Source: Zobellia uliginosa (GTDB lineage Bacteria > Bacteroidota > Bacteroidia > Flavobacteriales > Flavobacteriaceae). From it: DNA of 64,000 nt. The stretch spans positions 30,275 to 94,274 of the forward strand of contig NZ_FTOB01000002.1 in the NCBI RefSeq assembly GCF_900156625.1, read 5' to 3'. This document shows, in pieces, positions 18,330-26,837 of this stretch (within the stretch, counting starts at the first letter, position 1; every line of letters starts with the position of its first letter). Under the pieces are notes generated by a model. The model saw only the letters and a program-made list of their open reading frames with translations, was not told the origin of the DNA and searched no databases. The position numbers were made by a program, and so were the translations under genes.

Positions 18330-18353
18330 GTTGGCAACAGTATTTTCATTCAA

Positions 18354-18803
18354 TTATTTTGGCCAATTCGGTTCGAACTTTCGAATAACACAAGGTTTTT
18401 CGGTTTCAAAAATTCCTTTTTTATAAGCTTGATAGTGCAATTCGGTTAATTTTTCAAATTCTTTTTGCCGAAGTCTGTCAACTTTTCTAGGAGACATAAA
18501 ATCGTAAGTAGAAGCCAAAAATAAAATTATCTCTAGATTTTCACATTCCGATGGAACTGTAACAACTGCCCATTCATAGCCCACTCCAGCAAAAATCAAT
18601 TTATTCGTTTCTTTGGGTAGTTTAATTTGGAAATACCCATTCAAGTCAGTTTGTCCGATTTTGATTGTGTCTTTGTCGAATATTGTGATTCCAATGGCAC
18701 TTTCTGAAAATTGGTCGATAGTTTTTCCTCTTAAAGTCCGTTGTCCAAATACAGAGAAAAAGCAAAAAAAGAATGATATCAAAAATACTGTTTTAATTCT
18801 CAA
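18354..18803 (-). CDS. Cassette exported protein with carboxypeptidase-regulatory-like domain
   Basis: A signal-anchor-like segment (TVFLISFFFCFFSVFGQ) is followed by RTLRGKTIDQFSESAIGITI...GQTDLNGYFQIKLP, the CarboxypepD_reg-like beta sandwich seen at the N-terminus of TonB receptors but here on its own, then a helical C-terminus. The start is uncertain: within the cassette the frame has no ATG, so I placed it at the TTG at 18803. An ATG just upstream is in another frame and stops after six codons, so a one-base loss may have damaged the start. About 149 aa. Confidence 0.6.
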   Translation of the reverse strand: MRIKTVFLISFFFCFFSVFGQRTLRGKTIDQFSESAIGITIFDKDTIKIGQTDLNGYFQIKLPKETNKLIFAGVGYEWAVVTVPSECENLEIILFLASTYDFMSPRKVDRLRQKEFEKLTELHYQAYKKGIFETEKPCVIRKFEPNWPK

Positions 18804-18829
18804 AGTTTTCGGTTTTTCATATTGTTGCC

Positions 18830-18947
18830 AACGTTTAGTATATGAAAAGTAGCGGGTTTTAAACACTAACTTTCGGTATACAACTGATTTTAATTTTATT
18901 ATTTATCTTTTGCTTAAGCACTAAAACCGCTATTTTTTATATACGTT
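18830..18947. repeat. attC-like site interrupted by group II intron 3
   Basis: Right arm AACGTTTAGTATATGAAAAG pairs with left arm CCGCTATTTTTTATATACGTT. Intron 3 starts directly at the core. Confidence 0.75.
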
Positions 18948-19567
18948 GTGTGTGCCCAGTATGGGCATCTTTTACGCTACAGAAATGTAGTTAATTAATC
19001 TAGAGGGTGCAAGTCCCTTATGCGCTGGAGTAACTTCTGGCGGCATTAGTAAGTCGCAAGGGTGGTGACCGTGAGGTCACATCTGAAGAAAGCGAGACTA
19101 CAAAACTCGGTACCGACGAACAGGAACCGTATACGGAGGCATATTTACTTGGGTAAGCAAGCACATCATTGTAACGCCCTAAGATTACAAAAGGGTAATT
19201 ATGTAGATACGGCGGTTATTGAGCGAAAGAAGGTGTTCTTACCTGGGGAGGTCTCCAAAGCTACGTGTAGCTACATGGAGAAGTCAGCAGAGGCCATAGT
19301 ACTTACGGGCAACGATCTAGGGCAATACCCTAGAGGTTTCACAGGTAAGGAAGGACCGAACGTAATTCTCTTCAAAATTCGCATAGGAGCACATGTTGTA
19401 GCCTATGCCTAAATTAGAAGATAGTGCCAAGGGTGGAAAGAGCCTTGGTTTGATGATTTACGAACCGCCGCATACGGCCCGTTCCGCACCGCCTGTTACG
19501 AGACCCGTACGTACGGTGGTGTGAGGGGGGCACTCCGTCATTTAATGGCGGAGCCATCCACTCGATT
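18948..19567 (+). ncRNA. Group II intron 3, ORF-less, longer form (about 620 nt)
   Basis: 5' end GTGTGTGCCCAGTATGGGCA and the GAGGGTGCAAGTCCC segment as in introns 1 and 2. It also keeps a middle region with paired stretches (GGTGACCGTGAGGTCACATC, CTACGTGTAGCTACATGG, GGGCAATACCCTAGAGG) and AGGAAGGACCGAACG, typical of the segment before an intron ORF. It ends with a domain V/VI region (GAACCGCCGCATACGGCCC) and CCACTCGATT. No RT frame exists. Excision joins ACGTT to GTGCGTTCG, which complements GACGCACAACGG at 20839. Confidence 0.78.
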
Positions 19568-19579
19568 GTGCGTTCGTTT

Positions 19580-20191
19580 TTATTTTCCAGTCAGGATATT
19601 GTACTCTGCTGGGATTTCCACTCCATTGAATTCATTTGTCAGTCCGTAGAATATTACAATAGTCAATATTATTCCAATAATCAGAATAATGTAGGATTGT
19701 TTATTTGGCTCAATTCCGAGCAATTTTTTTTTCATTTTTTTCGAATGGACTACTGATATATGTGCAAAAAATGAAATTATTGCAAGTCCATAATATGGTA
19801 TGAAAAACAAGTTTAGAGGGAATGTATTTAATCCCGCAACTCCAAAATAAAAGTTGGTATCTAAATTCATAATTAGTCTACCAGATAAAACCGCACTTAA
19901 ATGTATTAGCAAGAAAATAGCGAGGTAAAGTCCAGTCCAAATTTGTAACCTATCAAAAAAGTCAGATACAGTTTTTCGTTTTTTTAAAAACAATTTTACT
20001 CCCGAAATAATTTGAATTCCAACTGCGAAAAGTAATAAGGTTTCAGCAATTATATTTCTATAAATAACTCTAAATTCATTCATTAATTCAATATGAGCTT
20101 TCACCCCAAAAAGACTATATAAATGATTAAATAGATGCATTATTATGAAAATAGAAATTGTAATACCAGATATGTAATGGATTCTTTTCAT
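19580..20191 (-). CDS. Cassette membrane protein with conserved His, possible heme protein
   Basis: 203 aa with about five transmembrane segments. His residues sit in or near helices (IIMHLFNHLYSLF, LIHLSAVLSGR, FFAHISVVHSKK), a spacing reminiscent of cytochrome b561-like or succinate-dehydrogenase-anchor proteins. That assignment is inference. It is downstream of a Crp/Fnr regulator gene in the same cassette with a 50-bp gap, so the regulator may control it. Confidence 0.65.
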   Translation of the reverse strand: MKRIHYISGITISIFIIMHLFNHLYSLFGVKAHIELMNEFRVIYRNIIAETLLLFAVGIQIISGVKLFLKKRKTVSDFFDRLQIWTGLYLAIFLLIHLSAVLSGRLIMNLDTNFYFGVAGLNTFPLNLFFIPYYGLAIISFFAHISVVHSKKMKKKLLGIEPNKQSYIILIIGIILTIVIFYGLTNEFNGVEIPAEYNILTGK

Positions 20192-20241
20192 CTTTTTACT
20201 ACAAAAATAAATTTAAAAGATGGGTTATCATTTGATATAAA

Positions 20242-20823
20242 TCAAACTCCGATTTTACTTTTTCTTATTCTACTTAATGTTTCAAGTGTTATTCCGATAT
20301 AAGAAGCAATGTGAGTCAACGGTACCTTCTTAGTTATATTAGGTTGAATGGATAAAATGTTTTCATACTTTTCTCCTGCGGAATGAAATTGCATAGATGA
20401 AATTCTTTCTTGCTGCCGTAACATTGTTTTTGTAATTATTACTTTGCTCAACCTTTCAAAATCACGGTATTTGTCAGATAGTATTTCAACATCTTTTCTT
20501 GATAATTCTAATATTTCGGAATCTTCTAATAGTTCTATATAATGTGGACTCGGAATATTAAGAAAAAAACTATTGATGGAACTAATGAAATCGTTTTCGA
20601 AGGCAAACCAGTCAGAAATATCTTTTCCGTCTTTTAAATAGAAAGCTCTTGCACAACCATTTACAATAAAAAATATTTTATCAGAATACTGACCTTCTTT
20701 TACTAATTGTTCTCCTTTTTGTAGAGTCAAAACTTTAGAAACACTTAATAATTCTTGTTGACATTCATATGTCAATTTAGAATATGTTTCACTAATTATG
20801 TTAATGATTTTCTCTTTACTCAT
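20242..20823 (-). CDS. Crp/Fnr family transcriptional regulator
   Basis: 193 aa from the ATG giving MSKEKIINIISETYSKL. The N-terminal cyclic-nucleotide-binding-like domain (LTLQKGEQLVKEGQYSDKIFFIVNGCARAFYL) has the typical jelly-roll pattern. The C-terminal winged helix-turn-helix ends THIASYIGITLETLSRIRKSKI. No FeS cysteines are seen. First gene of a two-gene cassette with the membrane protein at 19580-20191. The start is 22 bp from the cassette core, so little room remains for a promoter. Confidence 0.88.
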   Translation of the reverse strand: MSKEKIINIISETYSKLTYECQQELLSVSKVLTLQKGEQLVKEGQYSDKIFFIVNGCARAFYLKDGKDISDWFAFENDFISSINSFFLNIPSPHYIELLEDSEILELSRKDVEILSDKYRDFERLSKVIITKTMLRQQERISSMQFHSAGEKYENILSIQPNITKKVPLTHIASYIGITLETLSRIRKSKIGV

Positions 20824-21031
20824 TGGTGTTTGATAATGACGCACAACGGTTAGTATAAGAAACGTAAGTGATTTCGAAGCTCTTACCTGTCAATTTACAC
20901 TGAGCTAAATTTGCGATTAGACACAAATTTAATGTTTCAAAACAAACCGTCAAATCGCAGATTTGGCGGAGCTGATTAAATGTGCAAATATCCCGTAAAC
21001 CACTGAGCCACTTATGTTTTTTATACATTGT

Positions 21032-21586
21032 GCCTGTTGCACAAGTTAACGAAAAAACCACATAGGATCAAGGCGATCTTAACGTTGCGTTGTTAATTTT
21101 AGGTATGCAGGGAAAAAGGATTACCAAGAAAAACGGTTCGCCCATTTCCAGTTGAGCGAGCGAATCCCCGAGAACAATTTCTACAGGCGGTTAAAGGAGG
21201 TTTTGGAACTCCGGTTCCTTTACGGCCTTACCGAAGGCTATTACGGGAACAGCGGCCAAAAGAGCATAGACCCGGTGGTCTTCTTCAAGCTTTGCCTTGT
21301 GGGCTATCAGGAGAACATCATCAGCGACCGCAAGCTTACAGATGCACCTCTCGGCCATAGCCTATAATCTTAAAAAGTACCTGAAGTTCGAACAGAAACG
21401 TTCCAAAAGTGGGGCGGGACGGCTTGATTTGGCAGTCTTGGTAAAAAATGCGCTTCAATACTTGTTCGGGACTTGCATAAAACATCTAAATTTGGTGCCT
21501 CGATTCTGACCCGACATAAAAAAGCCCCGTAAAGAGGCTTATATGAATCCGTTTTTTTGCTTTTCAATGGCTTGTGCAACGATTAC
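21032..21586 (+). mobile_element. Internally deleted IS1182-family element, copy 3 (555 bp)
   Basis: GCCTGTTGCACAAGTTAACG to TTGTGCAACGATTAC. The N-terminal transposase piece is fused at a slightly different junction (SDRKLTDAPLGHSL, stop at 21365-21367). The C-terminal piece continues in another frame to about 21509. No catalytic core. Confidence 0.8.
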
Positions 21587-21776
21587 CATCTTAAGTTTGA
21601 TTCTCTTTAAATTTATAGTATTAACCAGAGAGAACGAAAGAGCGGATTAAGGTCAAGGGATAGATTGAAAAAGCAGTGATGTCAAAAAAGGCAAGATTTA
21701 TTTTTAGGTTATTGGCAAAGAATAATTATGTTTTAAAATTAACCGAGAAAACAGTTGTTTTTTAACTCAGTTCTTT
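21587..21776. repeat. 190-bp repeat, copy 2
   Basis: Nearly identical to 18140-18329 (few mismatches), again directly after an element with the TTGTGCAACGRTTAC end and before a GTT core. Confidence 0.7.
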
Positions 21777-21799
21777 GTTAGCTGTAGTTATTTTTACAT

Positions 21800-22303
21800 C
21801 TATTCTTTTAAGTCAATCATTCTCAATTCTGTATTATAAGATTCAATTCTTGAATATGCTGTGCCGTCAACTATTAGAATGACTGTTAGCATAGCAATGG
21901 TTGTAATACTAATTGCTCTCCAAGTTGGCGTGTTAACAAACAGAATTAATAATGCTGCTAAGATAATCATAATTGGAATTACTTTAAAAACAACGGTATA
22001 CTCCTTTAATGTACTTTCTGTACGTTCTATTTCGGATTGGTAAAAAGCAGCTGCATCAGCATTAAAGTCTTTCTCAAACTGTTTAACTCTTTGAATATTT
22101 GTGTAGTTAAGACCACTACCAATAATTAAAAGTAGAATGCCTGCTATTAAAGTCGGAATGAAATAGGCCCTTGCTAAATCTGTTTTGCCTAACTGCCAAA
22201 ACCCAATACTTGCGATTAAAAATCCAATCGCAAAAAAGATGAAAAAACGTGTTGAGAATACTTCAGCTTTTGCCCACTCTGTGGCTAATTTTAATAGTTC
22301 CAT
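21800..22303 (-). CDS. Cassette membrane protein, four TM, unknown
   Basis: 167 aa with four hydrophobic segments (FFIFFAIGFLIASIGFWQL, YFIPTLIAGILLLIIGSG, VFKVIPIMIILAALLILFV, AISITTIAMLTVILIVDG). Third gene of a three-gene cassette; 1 bp from the AraC-type gene upstream, so translational coupling is likely. Function unknown. Confidence 0.75.
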   Translation of the reverse strand: MELLKLATEWAKAEVFSTRFFIFFAIGFLIASIGFWQLGKTDLARAYFIPTLIAGILLLIIGSGLNYTNIQRVKQFEKDFNADAAAFYQSEIERTESTLKEYTVVFKVIPIMIILAALLILFVNTPTWRAISITTIAMLTVILIVDGTAYSRIESYNTELRMIDLKE

Positions 22304-22304
22304 T

Positions 22305-23216
22305 TTAGTTTAGTTTATACTTTTCTCTGTATTCCTTAGGGCTTATACCTTCTTTCTTTTTAAATAATCGTGAGAAATATTGGGGATATTCAAATCCTAA
22401 TTCATAAGCAACTTCTGAAATACTTTTATTTGGTTGTAATAGTATATTTTTTGCTTTGTCAATGAGATGTAGGTGTAAATGTTCGGTTGTCGTTTTACCT
22501 GTTTCTTTTTTTAAAGTGTCACTTAAATAACGTTGCGAAACCGACATTTTATTTGCGATTTCTTCTATACTTGGAATGCCTCTTTCTTCTAATTGTCCAG
22601 ATTCAAAATATTCAGTTAAATGGTGATTAAATTGCTCTAACAAATTATTTGATATTTCTTTTCTATTTAAAAATTGTCTTTCATAGAAACGATTGGCGTA
22701 TTTTAGTAAAGTGTCCAACTGCGAAATGATGATATCTTTGCTAAAAGCATCTTGGTTGTTTTGATACTCAATTTCAATATTTTCAACAATGGACTCTATT
22801 TGCCTTTCTTCTTTAGGCGAAAGGTGCAAAGCTTCATTTACGGAATATGAGAAGAAACCGTATTTTTTAATTTGTTGAGCCAATTCCGTTCCTTTCAAAA
22901 AATCTTCGTGGAAGTTTATTGAAAAGCCTTTTTGCTCAAATACTACGCTATTATCCCATTGCAAAACTTGTCTTGGGGAAATGAAGATTAAAGCTCCATT
23001 GGTAAAATCATATTTTGTTCGTCCATAGTTTAAATCTCCCTCCACATATTTTTTAAAACTTATAGAATAACAATCATTAGTTATTGGTGGCGAACTTTTT
23101 CTTGGACAAGGTAAATAGCCGTCACCTTTCGAGTTGAACACGCTCAACATAGGATGCTCTGGACGAGGCAATTCTAAATACTCTAAATAGGATGATAAGG
23201 TTTTGAAGTGTTTCAT
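22305..23216 (-). CDS. AraC family transcriptional regulator
   Basis: 303 aa. The C-terminal double helix-turn-helix is clear: IEEIANKMSVSQRYLSDTLKKETGKTTTEHL and ISEVAYELGFEYPQYFSRLFKKKEGISPKEYREKY. The N-terminal cupin-like effector part has NGALIFISPRQVLQWD. It lies between the SDR gene (9-bp gap) and a membrane protein gene in one cassette, so it probably controls the SDR gene. Confidence 0.9.
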   Translation of the reverse strand: MKHFKTLSSYLEYLELPRPEHPMLSVFNSKGDGYLPCPRKSSPPITNDCYSISFKKYVEGDLNYGRTKYDFTNGALIFISPRQVLQWDNSVVFEQKGFSINFHEDFLKGTELAQQIKKYGFFSYSVNEALHLSPKEERQIESIVENIEIEYQNNQDAFSKDIIISQLDTLLKYANRFYERQFLNRKEISNNLLEQFNHHLTEYFESGQLEERGIPSIEEIANKMSVSQRYLSDTLKKETGKTTTEHLHLHLIDKAKNILLQPNKSISEVAYELGFEYPQYFSRLFKKKEGISPKEYREKYKLN

Positions 23217-23225
23217 TTCACTAAT

Positions 23226-24176
23226 TTAGATATTCCATTTTACACCTGTCTCTTTTTCCGATAGCTCCCACAGTCGTTTAGCTACTGTTTTATCTTTAGC
23301 ATGTGGTTCTATTTTGTGTGCTCCAACCGGACCAACCCAATTGCTTCTTCCTGTTGGACCGTAAAATCCGCTTTGGTCCAAATTTGGTTCTGTTGCACAC
23401 ATTAATTGCGGATAAGCACCTTTTTCAGCGGATTGCGTTAATGGGGATAATTTCATTAGATTAAAGATGAATTTCATCATAAAACTACCGCTTGTATTTA
23501 TCAAGTTGGTTCTTGAAGAACCAGGATGACACGCATAGGCTTTAACATCTGTTTTTCCAGCTTCTTTCAATCTATCTTGCAATTCATACATTGACATTAT
23601 CTGTGCAAGTTTACTTTGGCTGTAAGCATTATTAGGGGTGTAGTCTTTCTCCCAATTCAAGTCATCAAATTTTATCGTTTTGATGCCCATATCATATCCC
23701 AAACTTCCAACGGTTACAATTCGACCTTTGGATTTTTCAATAAGTGGGAACAATAAAGCCTGCAATGTCCAATTTCCAAAATAATTCGTTCCCATTTGAC
23801 TCTCCCAACCGTCAACAGTTAGCGTCTGTTTTGGTACTTGGGCAATTGCTGCATTGCAAATAAGAGCATCTATTTGAGGAACTGTTTTTAATACTTCTTC
23901 GGCTGCCTTTTTTACAGATGCTTGTTTAGATAAGTCCATTTGAATATTAATTGCTTCAATGTCTTTACCCAATTCTTGTTTCAATGAAGCAATGGTGTCT
24001 TCTGCTTTTTTTGAGTTTCTATTAAGCATTACCACTTTTGCACCTTTTGAAAGAAGAATTTTTGCAGCTTCAAACCCTGTTCCGCTTGTGGTACCTGTTA
24101 CAACGAATACTTTTCCGTTCAAATCCCCAATTCTGTCAGGTGTCCAACCTTTTTTGCCAAATTTATTTGCTTCCAT
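23226..24176 (-). CDS. Short-chain dehydrogenase/reductase
   Basis: 316 aa. Rossmann motif VVTGTTSGTGFEAAKILLSKGAKVVMLNRN near residue 30, NAAIAQVP (NNAG-like), a catalytic Ser region (TVGSLG) and a Tyr-Lys pair in YSQSKLAQ. The length and the PTGRSNWVGPVGAHK tail fit the retinol/protochlorophyllide-reductase-like SDR branch. It should reduce or oxidise a small carbonyl compound with NAD(P). First gene of a three-gene cassette. Confidence 0.88.
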   Translation of the reverse strand: MEANKFGKKGWTPDRIGDLNGKVFVVTGTTSGTGFEAAKILLSKGAKVVMLNRNSKKAEDTIASLKQELGKDIEAINIQMDLSKQASVKKAAEEVLKTVPQIDALICNAAIAQVPKQTLTVDGWESQMGTNYFGNWTLQALLFPLIEKSKGRIVTVGSLGYDMGIKTIKFDDLNWEKDYTPNNAYSQSKLAQIMSMYELQDRLKEAGKTDVKAYACHPGSSRTNLINTSGSFMMKFIFNLMKLSPLTQSAEKGAYPQLMCATEPNLDQSGFYGPTGRSNWVGPVGAHKIEPHAKDKTVAKRLWELSEKETGVKWNI

Positions 24177-24292
24177 TGTGGTCTGTTTTTTGTGTAAAAA
24201 TTATAAGACAAAGGTCGGATGGAAGTAGGTTAAACTCCTTATACGGATTTTCGAATGTTGTATACTTTTTGGTTTGAGTGGTAATTACACAC

Positions 24293-24415
24293 AACGGTCT
24301 CGTGTATGAGCAGTAGCGGATTTTAAGCGACACTTTTCGGATCGAAATAAACTTAAATTAAATGGGAAAACGGTTCGAATTAGCACTCAAACCGCTATTG
24401 CTTATACACATTGTT
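24293..24415. repeat. attC-like site (123 bp)
   Basis: Right arm AACGGTCTCGTGTATGAGCAG with AGTAGCGG, left arm ACCGCTATTGCTTATACACATTGTT. Arms pair over about 25 bp with extra bases only on one side, as in attC sites where unpaired bases set strand choice. No insertion. Confidence 0.8.
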
Positions 24416-24426
24416 GGCGGTAGTGT

Positions 24427-24705
24427 TTATTTATTTAGCTTATTTCCATTTTCAAAATATTCTTCATATTCAAGTTTACCTTCCTTGTCATACCTCACCC
24501 ATTTTCCTTCTTTTAAGTTGTCTTTAAAATTACCTACTTGCCAAAGTTGGCCTGATTCCCTAAAAAATTTCCATTCTCCTTGCATTATATCATTTACTGA
24601 TTTTCCAAATGCTTTTATCTCACCATTTTTAAAGAAATAAGTCAATGTATCCCCATTTTGCTCATAGGTTTTTTGTCCATTTGCGTATTTCTTTTTCTTC
24701 ATCAT
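24427..24705 (-). CDS. MORN-repeat (YwqK-like) protein
   Basis: 92 aa from the ATG that overlaps the stop of the VOC gene (ATGA-type overlap). Repeated units TYFFKNGEIKAFGKS, GEWKFFRESGQLWQVGNF and GKWVRYDKEGKLEYEEYFENG fit the MORN/toxin-antitoxin YwqK-like antitoxin family. Such proteins are often cytoplasmic or exported with unknown role. Last gene of a three-gene cassette. Confidence 0.8.
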   Translation of the reverse strand: MMKKKKYANGQKTYEQNGDTLTYFFKNGEIKAFGKSVNDIMQGEWKFFRESGQLWQVGNFKDNLKEGKWVRYDKEGKLEYEEYFENGNKLNK

Positions 24706-25097
24706 ATCAATTGAGCGATTTGTATTAGGTTTCCACAAGTGTCATTAAAAACCGCAATTCGTGCAGCTCCCATATCAGTAGGTCTTACAGTAAAATCAAC
24801 ATTTAACTTTGTAAGCCTGTCATACTCCGCCTGTACACTCTCAACATCAAATTGAACACACGGTATTCCTGCGTTAAAAAGTGCATTTTGATAAATTTTA
24901 GCTGGTTCAAAATCTTTTGGTGCTGGCTCTAATAAAACTTCAGGACCATCAAGCTGTTCTTTTGAAACCACCGTTAACCACCGATTATCTTCGGTCAATG
25001 GAATATCTAATTTCTTTATGAACCCTAATATTTCGGTGTAAAATTTTAGAGCTTTGTCTTGGTTCTGGACAGGAATACTTAATACTCGTACTTTCAT
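24702..25097 (-). CDS. VOC family (glyoxalase/bleomycin-resistance-like) protein
   Basis: 131 aa from the ATG giving MKVRVLSIPVQNQDKALKF. The two VOC halves are visible: KALKFYTEILGF in the first, and GIPCVQFDVESVQAEYDRL with NDTCGNLIQIAQLI in the second. These folds bind metal and act in detoxification or dioxygenation; the substrate is unknown. It lies 31 bp downstream of an AraC-type regulator gene in the same cassette. Confidence 0.88.
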   Translation of the reverse strand: MKVRVLSIPVQNQDKALKFYTEILGFIKKLDIPLTEDNRWLTVVSKEQLDGPEVLLEPAPKDFEPAKIYQNALFNAGIPCVQFDVESVQAEYDRLTKLNVDFTVRPTDMGAARIAVFNDTCGNLIQIAQLI

Positions 25098-25128
25098 AAT
25101 TATTGATTTTAAATTTAGCTGCAATATC

Positions 25129-25530
25129 TCAAATCCGATTATGATTTACTTTGTGAAAATTGCTCTTTTGATATTCACTTGGTGTCAATCCTGTTTTTGA
25201 TTTGAATAATGTGCTAAATGAGCTCGGGGTTTCAAAGCCCACAGAATAACAAGTTTCCGAAACAGACCTTCCCATTTTTAAATAGTTTTTTGATTGTTCA
25301 ATCCTTTTATCGATTAAGTACTGTTTGGGTGTCTGTCCGTAGTATTTTTTAAAAAGTCGTAAAAGATGAAATTTTGAAGTAAACCTGATGTGCGAGAGTA
25401 CGTCCAAATTCAATTTTTTGTCAAAGTTGTTCTCAATGTAACTTCGTGTTCCAATTACTGTTTGACTTTGTCCATCATTTGAGTAACAAATTCCTTTAAT
25501 TCGATTTATTTCTTTTTGATAGAATGTCAT
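25129..25530 (-). CDS. AraC family transcriptional regulator, DNA-binding domain only
   Basis: 133 aa, almost only the double helix-turn-helix: LNLDVLSHIRFTSKFHLLRLFKKYYGQTPKQY and VSETCYSVGFETPSSFSTLFKSKTGLTPSEY. It lacks a sensor domain, so it may sense by partner or simply by level. Leads the cassette with the VOC and MORN genes, and is 18 bp from the cassette core. Confidence 0.88.
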   Translation of the reverse strand: MTFYQKEINRIKGICYSNDGQSQTVIGTRSYIENNFDKKLNLDVLSHIRFTSKFHLLRLFKKYYGQTPKQYLIDKRIEQSKNYLKMGRSVSETCYSVGFETPSSFSTLFKSKTGLTPSEYQKSNFHKVNHNRI

Positions 25531-25548
25531 TTTTTTTTGATTATAGCT

Positions 25549-25818
25549 AACGGCCCGGGACTAGGCCCTGCGGATGCGCAGCATACGCGTTAAGGGTCTG
25601 GGCTGGGCATCCGTGGGGCTTATCCCTTGTTGTGTTTCGTTTTGCTTCGGGAGGTCCCTACGGTTCTCTGAGGTCGCTCCCTATATTTTTGCGCCGCCCT
25701 TCCCGGGCCGTTGTGGCGTATTGAGCGCACCGGGAATCGAAAAAAGGTATGGGTACGGAGTGTTGCCCGTCTTGCTTTTTTCGATGTAGGGACGCGGCCG
25801 AAGGCAATTCGCCACAAC
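25549..25818. repeat. GC-rich gene-less mini-cassette, copy 1 (270 bp)
   Basis: Copies at 29173, 30964 and 32370 are almost identical. On the minus strand it starts GTTGTGGCGAATTGCC, has a cargo of about 105 bp with an inverted repeat (ATCGAAAAAAG...CTTTTTTCGAT), then CGCCACAAC and a GC-rich attC-like site (CGGCCCGGGAAGGGC to CTAGTCCCGGGCCG). Frames of 65-71 codons exist on both strands but look like by-products of high GC. Its composition is unlike the AT-rich array. Confidence 0.78.
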
Positions 25819-25939
25819 GTGTTTGTGTATGATTTCGTTGCGTGTTTAAGCACTAAAGTTAGCAAATAAATCACAGATAGAAAGTCCGCGAGGACTTTCG
25901 TAAGTAGACTATAACTAGCAATGAATTATACACGGTGTT
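25816..25939. repeat. attC-like site (124 bp)
   Basis: Right arm AACGTGTTTGTGTATGATTTCG and left arm CAATGAATTATACACGGTGTT, with an inner hairpin GAAAGTCCGCGAGGACTTTC. It ends in GTTAGGC, the exact GTTRRRY consensus. No insertion. Confidence 0.82.
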
Positions 25940-25951
25940 AGGCATCTGGCT

Positions 25952-26674
25952 TTATTTTTTTCCTCCGAATAATCTTGATAGAAATCCTTGTTTTACTTTT
26001 TTCTCTACAATCCAAATCGGTTTATCTGTCGGTCTTATGATTTTCGTATTGGGACCTGATTTTCCCCAAGGAAATCCGGTTTTTATTGGTTCATTTGTTA
26101 AATCTACAATTAAAAACATTTCAGGAAATGCTATTTTTTTGTTTTCAAAATCATAGTCTTTCTCATTCTTTTCCATAATTCCGACTTTTTCAGTCCAAAT
26201 TTCCATAACGGTTTGTTCGTGAATTATGTCAAGTGTTGATTCATTTCCTTTTTTTCCATATTCGTCAACCTGCTCAATAAATTGACTTAAATTTTCGGAA
26301 TGTTTTACAATAACTGCTGGGTCGTGACAAACATAATAGACTGAATTCCAATTTCCTTTTGTGTCAATGTCAAGAATCCAAAAATTCCCAAATCCATCTC
26401 CAGCAAGTTGGATTGAATTAGGAAACATTTCTTCAAAACCAAAATGTCCAAATGAGTCAAATCGAACTTCTTCTAATCCGTAAAATTCAAAACCTTTACT
26501 AAACTTTAAAAGTTCTTCAATTTCAGTAGGAAGAAAATTGTTAGGTAACTGCTTTTTGTATTCAACAATTTCTTCATTGGTCATTCCGTCCAACAATTCT
26601 ACTTTATATAAATCTCCATCTTCAGATTCGTACTTATTGGTTAAAATTGATTCTAATTTTTGTTTCGGATTCAT
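25952..26674 (-). CDS. SMI1/KNR4 family protein
   Basis: 240 aa. LPNNFLPTEIEELLKFSKGFEFYGL and FGHFGFEEMFPNSIQLAGDGFGNFWILDI fit the SMI1/KNR4 (SUKH) fold, with the typical GD.FGN.W pattern; the C-terminal part is an extra helical and beta domain. SUKH proteins are common immunity proteins against contact-dependent or T6SS nuclease toxins. No toxin gene is next to it. Cassette tags GTTAGGC and GCCTAAC match the integron consensus exactly. Confidence 0.82.
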   Translation of the reverse strand: MNPKQKLESILTNKYESEDGDLYKVELLDGMTNEEIVEYKKQLPNNFLPTEIEELLKFSKGFEFYGLEEVRFDSFGHFGFEEMFPNSIQLAGDGFGNFWILDIDTKGNWNSVYYVCHDPAVIVKHSENLSQFIEQVDEYGKKGNESTLDIIHEQTVMEIWTEKVGIMEKNEKDYDFENKKIAFPEMFLIVDLTNEPIKTGFPWGKSGPNTKIIRPTDKPIWIVEKKVKQGFLSRLFGGKK

Positions 26675-26703
26675 ATTTTGAGTTGAGTGAGTAGCTTGTG
26701 CCT

Positions 26704-26826
26704 AACGGTTTATGTATGATTAGTTGCGGACTTTTCCAACGGAAAATGTCCGCCTGACTCTAAAGATAATTGATTGCAGGAATTTCCAAGTGGAAATTCC
26801 GACCGCAATTAATTATACACCATGTT
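26704..26826. repeat. attC-like site (123 bp)
   Basis: Right arm AACGGTTTATGTATGATTAG with TTGCGG, left arm CCGCAATTAATTATACACCATGTT. R'' reads GCCTAAC. No insertion. Confidence 0.82.
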
Positions 26827-26837
26827 GTAACACGTTT

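Larger units (their letters stand above)
17751..18332. repeat. attC-like site with MITE and 190-bp repeat
   Basis: Right arm AACGTCTCGGCTATGGCAAG pairs with left arm CCCTATTTGTTATAGCCATTG. MITE copy 3 (17994-18139) is followed by a 190-bp segment also found at 21587-21776, then the core GTTGGCAAC. Confidence 0.65.
20845..21779. repeat. attC-like site with IS1182 derivative and 190-bp repeat
   Basis: Right arm AACGGTTAGTATAAGAAACG and left arm CACTTATGTTTTTTATACATTG. The IS derivative (21032-21586) and the 190-bp repeat (21587-21776) separate it from the core GTTAGCTGTAG. Confidence 0.62.

Noticed and set aside
25620..25874. Frames of 65-85 codons on both strands of the GC-rich 270-bp units
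   Set aside because: They lie on both strands over the same GC-rich repeat, run across cassette ends and have Arg/Gly/Pro-rich sequence without domain; I treat the unit as non-coding.
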